64,000 nt of DNA. It comes from Chryseobacterium piperi. Its GTDB lineage: Bacteria; Bacteroidota; Bacteroidia; Flavobacteriales; Weeksellaceae. Of the stretch, positions 25,881 through 33,820 are shown in pieces (positions within the stretch are counted from its first letter, which is position 1; the number at the start of each line of letters is the position of its first letter). The notes below the pieces were generated by a model. That model searched no databases and was not told the origin of the DNA. It worked only from the letters and a program-made list of their open reading frames with translations. The stretch spans positions 4,402,001 through 4,466,000 of the forward strand of contig NZ_CP023049.2 of the NCBI RefSeq assembly GCF_002285635.2, given 5' to 3'. A program made the translations under genes and the position numbers.

Positions 25881-26669
25881 GGATCTCCATTCTTCAGGAA
25901 TATCACAGACAGGGATAGGATTCATTTTATGTTGTGCTGCCTTATGCATTCTGTCAAAAATTAAAAATACTTCTTTATCGCGTCCCCCATAATCCTCAGC
26001 TGTTTTGGTTCCGTATTCTTTTTGAATTTTCTCCAATTCCGGATAAGTGGCACCAATTTGTTGTTCATCTGTTCTGTCAACATCCCAAAGTCCATCCGTA
26101 GGAATAGCCTCCTGAATATTTTTTACCAGATTCAATGCCCTGGCAAGCGTATATACTTCTGTTTTGTAAAGATCAGCAATAGGAGAAACATCTACACCTC
26201 CATCTCCATATTTAGTGTAAAATCCGATTCCAAAATCCTCCACTTTATTTCCTGTTCCACAAACTAATAGACCATTGATTTGTCCGTAATAGTATAAAGT
26301 AAGCATTCTTAAACGTGCTCTGGTATTGGCGAAAGCTAACTTCTCATTAGGATATAAATCTTCCTGTACGTTAAAGGTTTTATAGAGTTCTTCAAAAGCT
26401 GGTGTTAGGTTAACCGACATTGCCTCTACATTGGAAAACTTGGATTTCAGATCGTTCATATGTTCCCATGCCCGGTTCACCTGATCCTCTTTCTGACGAA
26501 TTGGCATTTCAATTAATAGAGTTTTAAGACCTGTCATTGCAGCCAAGGTAGAAACAACTCCTGAATCTACACCTCCTGAAACGCCAATAACATAGCCGTT
26601 TACTTTTGATTTTTCAGCATAATCTTTTAACCAGCTTACAATATGATCTATTACTTTTTGTGTCTGCAT
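25878..26669 (-). CDS. nadE: NAD+ synthase (ammonia-dependent)
   Basis: 263 aa. It amidates deamido-NAD to NAD. The ATP pyrophosphatase P-loop is SGGVDSG (31-37). The TGNKVEDFGIGFYTKYGDGGVDVSPIADLYKTEV segment (split by helices) binds NaAD and ATP as in NadE. There is no glutaminase domain, hence ammonia dependence. It lies 11 bp downstream of a GNAT gene in a three-gene minus-strand run. Confidence 0.93.
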   Translation of the reverse strand: MQTQKVIDHIVSWLKDYAEKSKVNGYVIGVSGGVDSGVVSTLAAMTGLKTLLIEMPIRQKEDQVNRAWEHMNDLKSKFSNVEAMSVNLTPAFEELYKTFNVQEDLYPNEKLAFANTRARLRMLTLYYYGQINGLLVCGTGNKVEDFGIGFYTKYGDGGVDVSPIADLYKTEVYTLARALNLVKNIQEAIPTDGLWDVDRTDEQQIGATYPELEKIQKEYGTKTAEDYGGRDKEVFLIFDRMHKAAQHKMNPIPVCDIPEEWRS

Positions 26670-26680
26670 TATTTATATTT

Positions 26681-27208
26681 TTATTCAATTCCAAATTCTT
26701 TAGGGTATTCTACTACACCTTTAATATTTTTTAATCCATCTTGGATCAGTTCTATAGCCATCCCATTCTCTTCGGGAAGATCAAAAGGAAAATATATGCC
26801 AAAATCACTGGTTTTAACATACCCAAACTTAGGATAATAATTTTCGTGACCGATTAAAATAACCGATTGATATCCCAATTCTTTTGCAACCGTATGGCCG
26901 TGATTGATTAACTGACTTCCGATTCCTTTACCCTGATATTCCGGTTGTACAGAAACCGGGGCCAAAGCTAAGGATGTAAAGGTTTCTAAACCATTTTTAA
27001 TATTAAGTTTTGTAAATAAAATATGGCCAACAACTTCATCATTGATCTCTGCAACAATTGATAACTCCGGAATGAAAGCTTCAGATTTCCTTAGCTTTTC
27101 CAATAAAAATTGTTCCTGATGGTCACTGTGTTCAGCATCTTTAAATGCCTGTTCCACAACTTTGAAAACTTGTGGATAATCCGTTTCACGTTCTTGTCTT
27201 AAAATCAT
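26681..27208 (-). CDS. GNAT-family N-acetyltransferase (YhbS-like)
   Basis: 175 aa. The acetyl-CoA-binding motif QPEYQGKGIGSQLINHGHTVAKELG (about 92-116) and LIGHENYYPKFGYVKTSDFGI are typical of YhbS-like acetyltransferases. Start and upstream stop share a base (TAATG), so translation is probably coupled to the preceding GNAT gene. The substrate is unknown. Confidence 0.83.
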   Translation of the reverse strand: MILRQERETDYPQVFKVVEQAFKDAEHSDHQEQFLLEKLRKSEAFIPELSIVAEINDEVVGHILFTKLNIKNGLETFTSLALAPVSVQPEYQGKGIGSQLINHGHTVAKELGYQSVILIGHENYYPKFGYVKTSDFGIYFPFDLPEENGMAIELIQDGLKNIKGVVEYPKEFGIE

Positions 27209-27738
27209 TATTTTGAATCGTATTTTTCACGTTTTAATTCATACCAGAAGCACAGTCCGTCCGGTTCTTCAAATTCTCCTGTTTTTTCAAATCCTAATTT
27301 CCTCAGAATATGATTGGAACCGTCATTTTCACAATGAGCACATGCATAAATAGTTTTTGCATGGAGATCATTAAATCCGAAATCCAGAGAAGCCTTTGCA
27401 GACTCTACGGCATAACCCTTGCCCCAAAATTCAGGAATGAAGCGATAGCCTAATTCGTATACATTTTTATAGCCATTTATTTCTTTTGTGAGTAGTTTTA
27501 ATCCACTCCAGCCAATTAATAATCCACTTTCCTTCTCAACAACCGCAAGTCTACCAAGCCCATTATCTTTATATTGCTGCTGAATCATTTTGATCATTTT
27601 TTCAGATTCTTTGATATCTTTTGCTGGAGGACTACCTACATATTTGACTACTTCGGGGTTAGAATCGAGAAGAAAAAGCCGTTCAGTATCATTCTCGTCC
27701 AGTTCTCTTAAAATTAATCTTTCAGTTTCCAGTTGCAT
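27208..27738 (-). CDS. GNAT-family N-acetyltransferase (RimJ/RimL-like)
   Basis: 176 aa from the internal ATG at 27738, which gives the family-typical start MQLETERLILREL. The open frame extends 34 codons further up with unlikely content. The acetyl-CoA site is FIPEFWGKGYAVESAKASLDFGF, followed by HILRKLGFEKTGEF. RimJ/RimL-like members acetylate protein N termini or small amines; the actual target is unknown. It is first in the run GNAT-GNAT-nadE and divergent from gldB. Confidence 0.83.
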   Translation of the reverse strand: MQLETERLILRELDENDTERLFLLDSNPEVVKYVGSPPAKDIKESEKMIKMIQQQYKDNGLGRLAVVEKESGLLIGWSGLKLLTKEINGYKNVYELGYRFIPEFWGKGYAVESAKASLDFGFNDLHAKTIYACAHCENDGSNHILRKLGFEKTGEFEEPDGLCFWYELKREKYDSK

Positions 27739-27895
27739 GAGTAGTTTTTTTAAGTTAATATATTCTAAAAAACAGAAATAGCCTGAGATAATGAAAAAGT
27801 AAACATATTGTAACAAACAAGCGTTTATTTTATTTTTCATTATAACATTATGTTTAAATCCGTATTTTCGTACACTTAAATTTCATGTAAAAATA

Positions 27896-28882
27896 ATGAA
27901 GATTTTTAGAACTATTGCGCTTTCTTCAATTTTAGTTTTGGGTCTGTATTCTTGTAAAAAAGAATCTCAGAACCCTTGGAAAATTGAATTGAAAGAACCC
28001 GTAGAAAAAATTGAGCTGACTGATATTTCCAAACAATTTTATGATCAGGCTATTCCTTTAAGCCAGTTTAAAACTGAATTTCCATGGTTTCAGGGAACAG
28101 TTTCTGATTCAGATTTCGCAAAAAGAAGAACAGATACTGAGGAAATAAAGATCTATAAGGAAGCGATTTCTAAGATAGATGGGCAAAAGCTTCAAAAAGA
28201 GCTTCAAGAGTTATTTGCACGCATCAAGTATTATTTTCCTAAATTCAAAAGACCCAAAGTATATTTATTTTCATCTGCCTTACAGATGATCCAGGATCCT
28301 ATTTTTTATGATGAGAAAGGGAATCTTTTATTTATCGATATAACAGGATTTATGGGGGATAAAAATCCTAATTATAAGGGATTGGAATTGTATTTTCAAA
28401 AATCGATGAATCCTAATAATATTGTTCCTAAAGTGTCCAGGATGTTTGCAGAGAACATTGTTCCTTTTTCTGCAGATCATCAAAAGTTTATTGATCAGCT
28501 GATGTTTAATGGAAAAGTGATGATTCTTCAGGATGCATTTTTACCTGATACTCCGGATTATCTGAAAATAAATTATACGAAACAACAGTATGACTGGGCA
28601 GCAGCTAATGAGGCCAATATCTGGAATTATTTTGTTGAAAGTAATTTGATATTTGGTGATGATCCAAGATTGGTAGAACGATTTATTGCTCCCGGACCGT
28701 TTTCTAAATTCTACACAGAAATCGATAATGAATCTTCTCCCCAGATAGGAATTTTTACTGGATGGCAAGTGTGTAAAAAATATCTGCAAGAGAAGCCTGA
28801 AAAAAAGCTTACTGATTTCCTGAAAATGGATGCTACGGAAATTTTTAACCAGTCTGGTTATAAGCCGAGTGTAACAAAATAG
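27896..28882 (+). CDS. gldB: Gliding motility lipoprotein GldB
   Basis: 328 aa lipoprotein with signal ending LGLYSC (Cys20). It matches the GldB family in length and along its body (DPIFYDEKGNLLFIDITGFMGDKNPNYKGLELYFQ, in pieces). GldB is required for gliding and T9SS function in Flavobacterium johnsoniae. gldC follows, the conserved order. Many non-gliding Chryseobacterium retain these genes for T9SS, which fits the sorting domains on two proteins here. Confidence 0.9.
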   Translation: MKIFRTIALSSILVLGLYSCKKESQNPWKIELKEPVEKIELTDISKQFYDQAIPLSQFKTEFPWFQGTVSDSDFAKRRTDTEEIKIYKEAISKIDGQKLQKELQELFARIKYYFPKFKRPKVYLFSSALQMIQDPIFYDEKGNLLFIDITGFMGDKNPNYKGLELYFQKSMNPNNIVPKVSRMFAENIVPFSADHQKFIDQLMFNGKVMILQDAFLPDTPDYLKINYTKQQYDWAAANEANIWNYFVESNLIFGDDPRLVERFIAPGPFSKFYTEIDNESSPQIGIFTGWQVCKKYLQEKPEKKLTDFLKMDATEIFNQSGYKPSVTK

Positions 28883-28902
28883 ATGTTCCTTCAACTTATA
28901 TA

Positions 28903-28933
28903 GGACCTTCTGCATTTGCAAAAGGTCTTTTTT
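28903..28933 (+). terminator. Terminator after gldB
   Basis: Stem GACCTT / AAGGTC with an inner TGCA/TGCA pairing, followed by TTTTTT. With the separate -7 element at 29037, gldB and gldC look like independent units or a leaky pair. Confidence 0.65.
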
Positions 28934-29036
28934 GTTGTATACATTTTAATGTAAGAGGTTTGGAAAATTTAACCTTCATATTCCATTTCCTGACGAAGAT
29001 AACTTCGTAGAAATTTTAGATAAGCTCAAGAAGTAT

Positions 29037-29044
29037 TAACTTTG
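29037..29044 (+). promoter_or_regulatory. -7 promoter element of gldC
   Basis: TAACTTTG fits TAnnTTTG and ends 19 bp before the ATG at 29064. Confidence 0.5.
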
Positions 29045-29063
29045 TGAAAAATTTAAAATTGAT

Positions 29064-29390
29064 ATGAGAAAGACTCAGATAACGATAGACGTTGAATTAG
29101 ATGAAAACCATATTCCGGAAACCATTACGTGGAATGCTCAGGATGGAGGAATTGAAAAAGAAGAAACTAAGGCAACGATGATTTCTGTTTGGGATGAAAA
29201 AGCAATGGAGGCTTTAAGAATCGATCTTTGGACGAAAGAAATGCCGGTTGATCAGATGAAAATGTTTATTCACCAGATCTTGGTTTCGTTAGGAAATACC
29301 TATCAGAGAGCAACAGGAGAAGAAGACGTGGCACAATGGATCGAGCAAATGGCAGAAGAATTTGCTGTAAAATCTGCAATAAAAATGTAA
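29064..29390 (+). CDS. gldC: Gliding motility protein GldC
   Basis: 108 aa, cytosolic, no signal peptide. It matches GldC over its length (MRKTQITIDVELDENHIPETI at the start, then LRIDLWTKEMPVDQMK). Its biochemical role is unknown; it follows gldB in Flavobacteriia and improves gliding. Inverted-repeat copy B begins at its stop codon. Confidence 0.9.
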   Translation: MRKTQITIDVELDENHIPETITWNAQDGGIEKEETKATMISVWDEKAMEALRIDLWTKEMPVDQMKMFIHQILVSLGNTYQRATGEEDVAQWIEQMAEEFAVKSAIKM

Positions 29391-29480
29391 TAAAATAATA
29401 TAACAATGTATCAGTATAACAATGTAACAATTAAAAAACATTGGTAAACTGATACATTGTTATATTGGTAAATTATAAAA
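29391..29480 (-). repeat. Dispersed ~85-bp palindromic repeat, copy B
   Basis: Perfect 19-bp arms (29397-29415 / 29448-29466) around a 32-nt loop; the core is TATAACAATGTATCAGT and its complement. The reverse complement aligns over its whole length with copy A at 25801-25880. It may end the gldC transcript. Confidence 0.75.
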
Positions 29481-29484
29481 TATT

Positions 29485-30624
29485 ATGAATTTTAATACGA
29501 AAGTTATACATGGCGGACAACATCATGAGTCCGCAACAGGTTCTGTAAATGTTCCGGTATTTTTAACATCTACTTTTGCACAAAAAAGTCCGGGCGTACA
29601 CTCCGGATACGAATATTCAAGAGCTGCTAACCCTACAAGACAAGCGTTGGAAGACTCGTTGGCAAGTATTGAAAACGGAGCAAGAGGGCTTGCTTTCGGT
29701 TCAGGTCTTGCTGCCATCGATTGTGTTTTAAAATTATTAAACCCGGGTGATGAGGTGATTGCTGTAGATGATCTTTACGGAGGTACTTACAGAATGTTTA
29801 CCAGACTTTTCGAAAAATATCAGCTGAAATTTACGTTTGTTAACTTTGATGATGTTTCAAAAATTGCTGATGTTATTACTGATAAAACAAAGCTGATTTG
29901 GGTAGAAACACCAACAAACCCATTGATGAAACTGGTTGATATTAAGGCTGTTGTTGATATTGCTAAAGGAAAAGATATTTTAGTAGCAGTAGATAATACT
30001 TTTGCTACACCTTATATCCAAAGACCGATCGATTTAGGAGCTGATATCGTTATGCATTCTGCTACAAAATACCTGGGAGGACATTCTGATGTTATTGCAG
30101 GTGCACTTGTTGCTAAAGATGCCGAATTAGGAGAAAAACTTCACTTTATACAATTTGCTAGTGGTGGTATTTTAGGACCACATGACTCTTATCTAGTATT
30201 AAGAGGAATCAAAACATTAGCATTGAGAATGCAAAGACATTCTGATAATGGTCTTGCCGTTGCAAAATATCTTGAAACTCATCCGGCTGTTGATAAAGTG
30301 ATCTATCCAGGATTGGAATCTCATCCACAATATGAATTGGCAAAATCTCAAATGAAGGAATCGGGAGGAATGGTTTCATTTACTTTTAAATCTGGAAAAA
30401 AAGAAGATGCCATTAAGTTCTTAGAAAAAGTAAAAGTTTTCACATTGGCAGAATCTTTAGGTGGGGTAGAATCTTTAGCGAATCATCCTGCTTTGATGAC
30501 TCATGCTTCTATTCCTGCTGAAAAACGTGCTGAACTAGGAATTACCGATGATTTGGTTCGTTTAAGTGTTGGAATTGAAGACGCAGAAGATCTTATCGCA
30601 GATCTGGAAAGAGCATTTTCTTAA
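29485..30624 (+). CDS. Cystathionine gamma-synthase/lyase family PLP enzyme
   Basis: 379 aa, full length for the trans-sulfuration family. The PLP lysine is Lys195 in HSATKYLGGHSDV, with YEYSRAANPTRQALE near the N terminus and SLGGVESLANHPALMTHAS near the C terminus. The members form or cleave cystathionine between cysteine and homocysteine. Synthase and lyase cannot be separated from sequence alone; no other methionine-pathway gene is adjacent. It begins 5 bp after repeat copy B. Confidence 0.88.
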   Translation: MNFNTKVIHGGQHHESATGSVNVPVFLTSTFAQKSPGVHSGYEYSRAANPTRQALEDSLASIENGARGLAFGSGLAAIDCVLKLLNPGDEVIAVDDLYGGTYRMFTRLFEKYQLKFTFVNFDDVSKIADVITDKTKLIWVETPTNPLMKLVDIKAVVDIAKGKDILVAVDNTFATPYIQRPIDLGADIVMHSATKYLGGHSDVIAGALVAKDAELGEKLHFIQFASGGILGPHDSYLVLRGIKTLALRMQRHSDNGLAVAKYLETHPAVDKVIYPGLESHPQYELAKSQMKESGGMVSFTFKSGKKEDAIKFLEKVKVFTLAESLGGVESLANHPALMTHASIPAEKRAELGITDDLVRLSVGIEDAEDLIADLERAFS

Positions 30625-30647
30625 TTCAGATTAATAAATATAAAATA

Positions 30648-31127
30648 ATGAGAAGGGCTAGCATTATATTTTTCCTGGGCATTTTTAGTCAGACGTTGTA
30701 TTCACAGGTTAAAACGACGGATGAATTGTACCAGACAGCTAAAAAGCTGGACAGCCTGGTTTTCAATGAAGGATTTAATAAATGTGATCCTTCTCATTAT
30801 AATACAATTATAAGCAATGACCTCGAATTCTATCATGATGTTGGAGGAATTACAAACGGGAAAGAAGCTTTTGTTGCCTCAATAAAAAACAATATTTGTA
30901 GTGTTCCCGGAAAAGTTAAACGGGAATTGGTTCCCGGAAGTATGAAAATATATCCTTTGTACAAGGATAAAGTTTTGTATGGATTCATTCAGGAAGGAGA
31001 TCATGAATTTTTTCATCATAACAATGGAAAATGGGAAAAATCCGGACGTGCAAAATTTACCCATCTATGGATTTCAGAAGACCAACAATGGAAGCTTAAA
31101 AGGGTACTGAGTTTTGATCACCATTAA
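30648..31127 (+). CDS. Secreted DUF4440/NTF2-like protein
   Basis: 159 aa with signal peptide (FFLGIFSQTLYSQ). It has a SnoaL/NTF2-like cone fold signature (FNEGFNKCDPSHYNTIISNDLEFYHD..., WKLKRVLSFDHH at the end), common in Bacteroidetes DUF4440 proteins. No catalytic function can be assigned. It is 23 bp after the cystathionine enzyme and probably co-transcribed. Confidence 0.75.
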   Translation: MRRASIIFFLGIFSQTLYSQVKTTDELYQTAKKLDSLVFNEGFNKCDPSHYNTIISNDLEFYHDVGGITNGKEAFVASIKNNICSVPGKVKRELVPGSMKIYPLYKDKVLYGFIQEGDHEFFHHNNGKWEKSGRAKFTHLWISEDQQWKLKRVLSFDHH

Positions 31128-31138
31128 GTATATATTGA

Positions 31139-31591
31139 ATGAAAAAAACAAGAAAAGCAACCGTTCAGGATTTGTCACAGCTATCTAAACTGTTTGACCA
31201 ATACAGGATTTTTTATCATAAAGAATCCGATATTCCAGGCGCCGAAAGTTTCTTGAAAGACAGGCTTGAACATAAAGATTCTGAAATTTTTGTTGCAGAA
31301 GAAAATGAACAATTGACAGGTTTTGTACAATTGTATCCAATTTTTTCATCCACAAGAATGAAAAGATACTGGTTACTGAATGATTTGTACGTTAATAAGA
31401 ATCATAGAGGAAAAGGTTATTCTAAAGAACTCATTGAAGAATCTAAAGAATTATGTAAATCCTCAAAAGCTTGTGGGCTTTTGCTGGAAACAGGGAAAAG
31501 TAACGATATAGGAAATCAGCTATATCCAGCCAGCGGTTTTGAATTATATGATTCCGCTAACTTCTATGAATGGACCAACCCAGAACAATAA
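31139..31591 (+). CDS. GNAT-family N-acetyltransferase
   Basis: 150 aa. The acetyl-CoA-binding loop is LYVNKNHRGKGYSKELIEESKELC (about 85-108), followed by NQLYPASGFELYDSANFYEW. It is 11 bp downstream of the NTF2-like gene. The substrate is unknown. A heptamer repeat tract follows. Confidence 0.82.
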   Translation: MKKTRKATVQDLSQLSKLFDQYRIFYHKESDIPGAESFLKDRLEHKDSEIFVAEENEQLTGFVQLYPIFSSTRMKRYWLLNDLYVNKNHRGKGYSKELIEESKELCKSSKACGLLLETGKSNDIGNQLYPASGFELYDSANFYEWTNPEQ

Positions 31592-31642
31592 TCATAAGTA
31601 ATGAGTAATAAGTGACAAGTAATTATATCGATTGATTATTTT

Positions 31643-31677
31643 CATTACCCATTACCCATTACCCATTACCCATTACT
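31643..31677 (+). repeat. Short tandem repeat, CATTACC x4 plus CATTACT
   Basis: Five 7-bp units in a row, the last with one mismatch, within a 109-bp gap. Upstream AAGTAATGAGTAATAAGT is partly complementary to the repeat, so a hairpin is possible. It lies 24 bp before the dinB-like ATG. Confidence 0.85.
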
Positions 31678-31700
31678 AATACTAATAGCATACTCATCAC

Positions 31701-32207
31701 ATGACAGATTTTCAAAAATACATCCAAAGATATCTGGATCTTATCCCATCCGAAAACTGGTTGGAAGAACTCAATAGATCAGGAGAAAAAACGATAGATG
31801 TTTTTTCTAAATTAACAGAAGGACAATCTCACTTTGCTTATGCAGAAGGAAAATGGACCTTGAAAGAAATGTTACTGCACTTATCAGATACAGAAAGAGT
31901 TTTTCAATACAGGGTTTTAGCCGTTGCAAGAGGCGAAAAAAAAGACCTTCCAGGCTTTGATGAAAATGATTATGCCAATAATTCTTTTGCCAATGAAAGG
32001 AGTTTACAATCCTTGATTGAGGAGTATAAAATTGTGAGAAAATCCTCTAAAATGTTATTGGAAAGCCTTCATCCAACTGCTTTAGCCACTATAGGAAATG
32101 CAAATGGAAATGAGATTTCAGTTGAAACAATAGGAAAGCTTATTGTAGGGCATAATTATCATCATCTGAACATTATTGATGAAAGGTATTTGCCGAATTT
32201 AAAATAA
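31701..32207 (+). CDS. DinB-family protein
   Basis: 168 aa, four-helix-bundle DinB/YfiT-like fold. Candidate metal-binding histidines are in EMLLHLSDTERVFQYR (about 60) and VGHNYHHLNIIDERYL near the C terminus. Members are often thiol-dependent transferases or stress-induced proteins; no substrate is evident. Its promoter region contains the heptamer tract. Confidence 0.85.
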   Translation: MTDFQKYIQRYLDLIPSENWLEELNRSGEKTIDVFSKLTEGQSHFAYAEGKWTLKEMLLHLSDTERVFQYRVLAVARGEKKDLPGFDENDYANNSFANERSLQSLIEEYKIVRKSSKMLLESLHPTALATIGNANGNEISVETIGKLIVGHNYHHLNIIDERYLPNLK

Positions 32208-32246
32208 TAGATCATTGTATTTTTTCAGAATACAGACAGATATAAG

Positions 32247-32270
32247 AACGGGCTTTTAGCCCGTTTTTTT
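32247..32270 (+). terminator. Terminator of the dinB-like gene
   Basis: Stem AACGGGCT / AGCCCGTT with a TTT loop and T-run. A near-copy of the stem (AACGGGCTATAGCCCGTT) recurs in the REP unit at about 32903-32920. Confidence 0.85.
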
Positions 32271-32410
32271 ATAGGTTTTGGCTAAAGCCAAATTGGATTT
32301 GATTTTAAAAGAATTGAATCCTTAAATAGTAGCCTTTGTATGTTGTACTATTCAACTAACACAAATATTATCAATAGAGATGGGCTTTAGCCAAAACCTA
32401 TTATAAAATT
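32271..32410. repeat. REP-like unit 1, upstream of the tyrosine transposase
   Basis: It opens with GGTTTTGGCTAAAGCCAAAT and closes with GATGGGCTTTAGCCAAAACC; these are inverse modules about 90 nt apart. The same pair recurs in unit 2 at 32861-33060. Inverse REP pairs flanking a RAYT are the typical substrate arrangement of these transposases. Confidence 0.75.
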
Positions 32411-32413
32411 TTT

Positions 32414-32421
32414 TATTTTTG
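32414..32421 (+). promoter_or_regulatory. -7 promoter element of the tyrosine transposase
   Basis: TATTTTTG, 11 bp before the ATG. The same element (33055-33062) precedes the transposase remnant in unit 2. Confidence 0.45.
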
Positions 32422-32432
32422 ATAAAAATACA

Positions 32433-32854
32433 ATGTCATTTATCAATATTTACATTCATCTCATATTCTCCACGAAGAATAGAGTTCCTTATTTGAACAG
32501 TTTAGACTTAAGAATAAAGGTATGGAAGCATATAAAAGAAAATGCCTCTGAAAAAGGTATTTATCTGGATATGGTTAATGGCTATTCGGATCACTGCCAT
32601 TGTTTAATTTCTTTAGGTTCCGGACAAAATATTGAGAAAATAGTACAATTAATAAAAGGCGAATCTTCCTATTGGATTAATAGAAATAAGCTAACCATAG
32701 AAAATTTGCATGGCAGGATGAGTATTTTGCAGTTTCTGTTTCAGAATCAAAAATTGATGTGGTTAGAAATTATATAAAAGACCAGGAAAGCCATCACACG
32801 AGAAAAAGTTTTACAGAAGAATATCAGAAATTTATTGAAAAATATAATTTTTAA
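32433..32854 (+). pseudogene. REP-associated tyrosine (IS200-like, HUH) transposase, frameshifted
   Basis: The reading frame runs from ATG 32433 to ENLHG, then shifts. Adding one T after CAT at 32709-32711 would restore ENLHWQDEYFAVSVS and continue to a TAA at 32854, giving 140 aa. The N-terminal part has the Y1-transposase start (IYIHLIFSTKNR) and the HUH pair DHCHCLISL. The catalytic tyrosine would be in VVRNYIKDQESHH, which lies beyond the frameshift, so the product as encoded is inactive. A sequencing error in a short homopolymer is the alternative. Confidence 0.82.
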
Positions 32855-32860
32855 GGGCTA

Positions 32861-33060
32861 AGTTTTGGCTAAAGCCAAATTTGATTTGATTTTAAAAGAG
32901 TAAACGGGCTATAGCCCGTTCCTATTGAATAGCTAGTTTACCCTTTCATATTTTATACCATTCAATTCAATGGCTATCAATAGAGATGGGCTTTAGCCCA
33001 TCTGCACAAGGTTAAATGCCTATTGGCTTTAGCCAAAACCTACAATAAAATTCCTATTTT
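32861..33060. repeat. REP-like unit 2, downstream of the tyrosine transposase
   Basis: It has the same module order as unit 1: TTTTGGCTAAAGCCAAAT near 32863, GATTTGATTTTAAAAGA, then ATCAATAGAGATGGGCTTTAGCC and GGCTTTAGCCAAAACCTA near the end. It also carries an extra AACGGGCTATAGCCCGTT palindrome. Confidence 0.75.
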
Positions 33061-33089
33061 TGCAAGAGACAAACATAATCAAAAGGCAA

Positions 33090-33131
33090 TGACCAATTTT
33101 TTTCATGTTTCTATTCATCTAAAAAATTAAA
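33090..33131 (+). pseudogene. Remnant of a second REP-associated transposase start
   Basis: ATG ACC AAT TTT TTT CAT GTT TCT ATT CAT CTA encodes MTNFFHVSIHL, matching the start pattern of the neighbour (MSFINIYIHL) before a TAA. It follows REP unit 2 and a TATTTTTG element, just as the longer pseudogene follows unit 1. Confidence 0.5.
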
Positions 33132-33680
33132 ATGGAAAACATCATCAATATATTAAAATCAGGAGGGACGATTCTTTATCCTACAGATACTATTTGGGGG
33201 ATAGGTTGTGATGCAACTAATATAGAGGCAGTCAATAAAATCTTTGACATTAAGAAGCGGGAAAAGAACAAATCTATGATCATTCTGGTAGAGTCAGAAA
33301 AAAGGCTCCAGGATTTGGTTGATGTACCTGAAATGGCCTGGGAAATTATTGATCTCAGTGAGAAACCTGTAACCATTGTTTATGAAAACCCCAAAGGTTT
33401 GCCAAAAGAATTGTTAGCTGAAGATGGGAGCATTGGAATCCGTTTGGTAAAAAACGATTTCTGTAAAAAGCTTATCTCAAAATTAAATAAACCTCTAGTT
33501 TCTACTTCGGCTAATTTTAGCGGTGATAAAAGCCCATTAAAATTTTCAGATATTTCTTCTGAGATCATTAATTTAGTTGATTATGCTGTAGAAGAAGACC
33601 GTGAAAAAGTTTCAAAATACTCAGGTTCTTCCGTTATAAAAATATGGAGTGATAACAGAATAAAAGTACTTAGGGAATAA
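33132..33680 (+). CDS. L-threonylcarbamoyladenylate synthase (Sua5/YrdC family)
   Basis: 182 aa. It makes threonylcarbamoyl-AMP from threonine, bicarbonate and ATP for t6A37 tRNA modification. The YrdC fold signature is GGTILYPTDTIWGIGCDA, KKREKNKSMIILV, IGIRLV and PLVSTSANFSGD. It lacks the C-terminal Sua5 domain, so it is the short TsaC-like form. Its promoter region has been invaded by the REP/transposase module. Confidence 0.9.
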   Translation: MENIINILKSGGTILYPTDTIWGIGCDATNIEAVNKIFDIKKREKNKSMIILVESEKRLQDLVDVPEMAWEIIDLSEKPVTIVYENPKGLPKELLAEDGSIGIRLVKNDFCKKLISKLNKPLVSTSANFSGDKSPLKFSDISSEIINLVDYAVEEDREKVSKYSGSSVIKIWSDNRIKVLRE

Positions 33681-33696
33681 AAAACAAGATTTTAAT

Positions 33697-33704
33697 TATC
33701 TTTG
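33697..33704 (+). promoter_or_regulatory. -7 promoter element of the cca leader
   Basis: TATCTTTG, fitting TAnnTTTG. Initiation about 7 nt downstream would start the transcript at the base of the hairpin 33715-33803. Confidence 0.55.
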
Positions 33705-33710
33705 CAAAAT

Positions 33711-33804
33711 CATTTAACCATTAGGAGATTGAGAAGGATGAGGGTTGTTTAAGTAATATTTAAATTTAAACGGCTTCTTTACTATTTGATTTCCTAGTGG
33801 TTTT
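33711..33804 (+). ncRNA. Candidate structured RNA (leader of cca or independent small RNA)
   Basis: An 11-bp outer helix, AACCATTAGGA (33716-33726) with TCCTAGTGGTT (33792-33802, one G-U), closes the element. The helix continues inward through seven more pairs rich in G-U (33727-33733 / 33785-33791). After an internal loop, GTTTAA / TTAAAC (33747-33752 / 33766-33771) forms the apical arm. A -7 element sits just upstream. No known family was recognised. Confidence 0.5.
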
Positions 33805-33820
33805 ACATTAAATAATAAAT

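Noticed and set aside
27739..27840. 34-residue N-terminal extension of the RimJ/RimL-like acetyltransferase
   Set aside because: The family begins at METERLILREL-type sequence, and the extension looks like untranslated leader.
31643..31677. CATTACC repeat considered as a CRISPR array
   Set aside because: The units are 7 bp and directly adjacent, with no spacers and no cas genes.
32271..33060. REP modules considered as a CRISPR or integron array
   Set aside because: The modules are in inverse pairs around a Y1 transposase, and spacing is irregular. REP/RAYT explains them fully.
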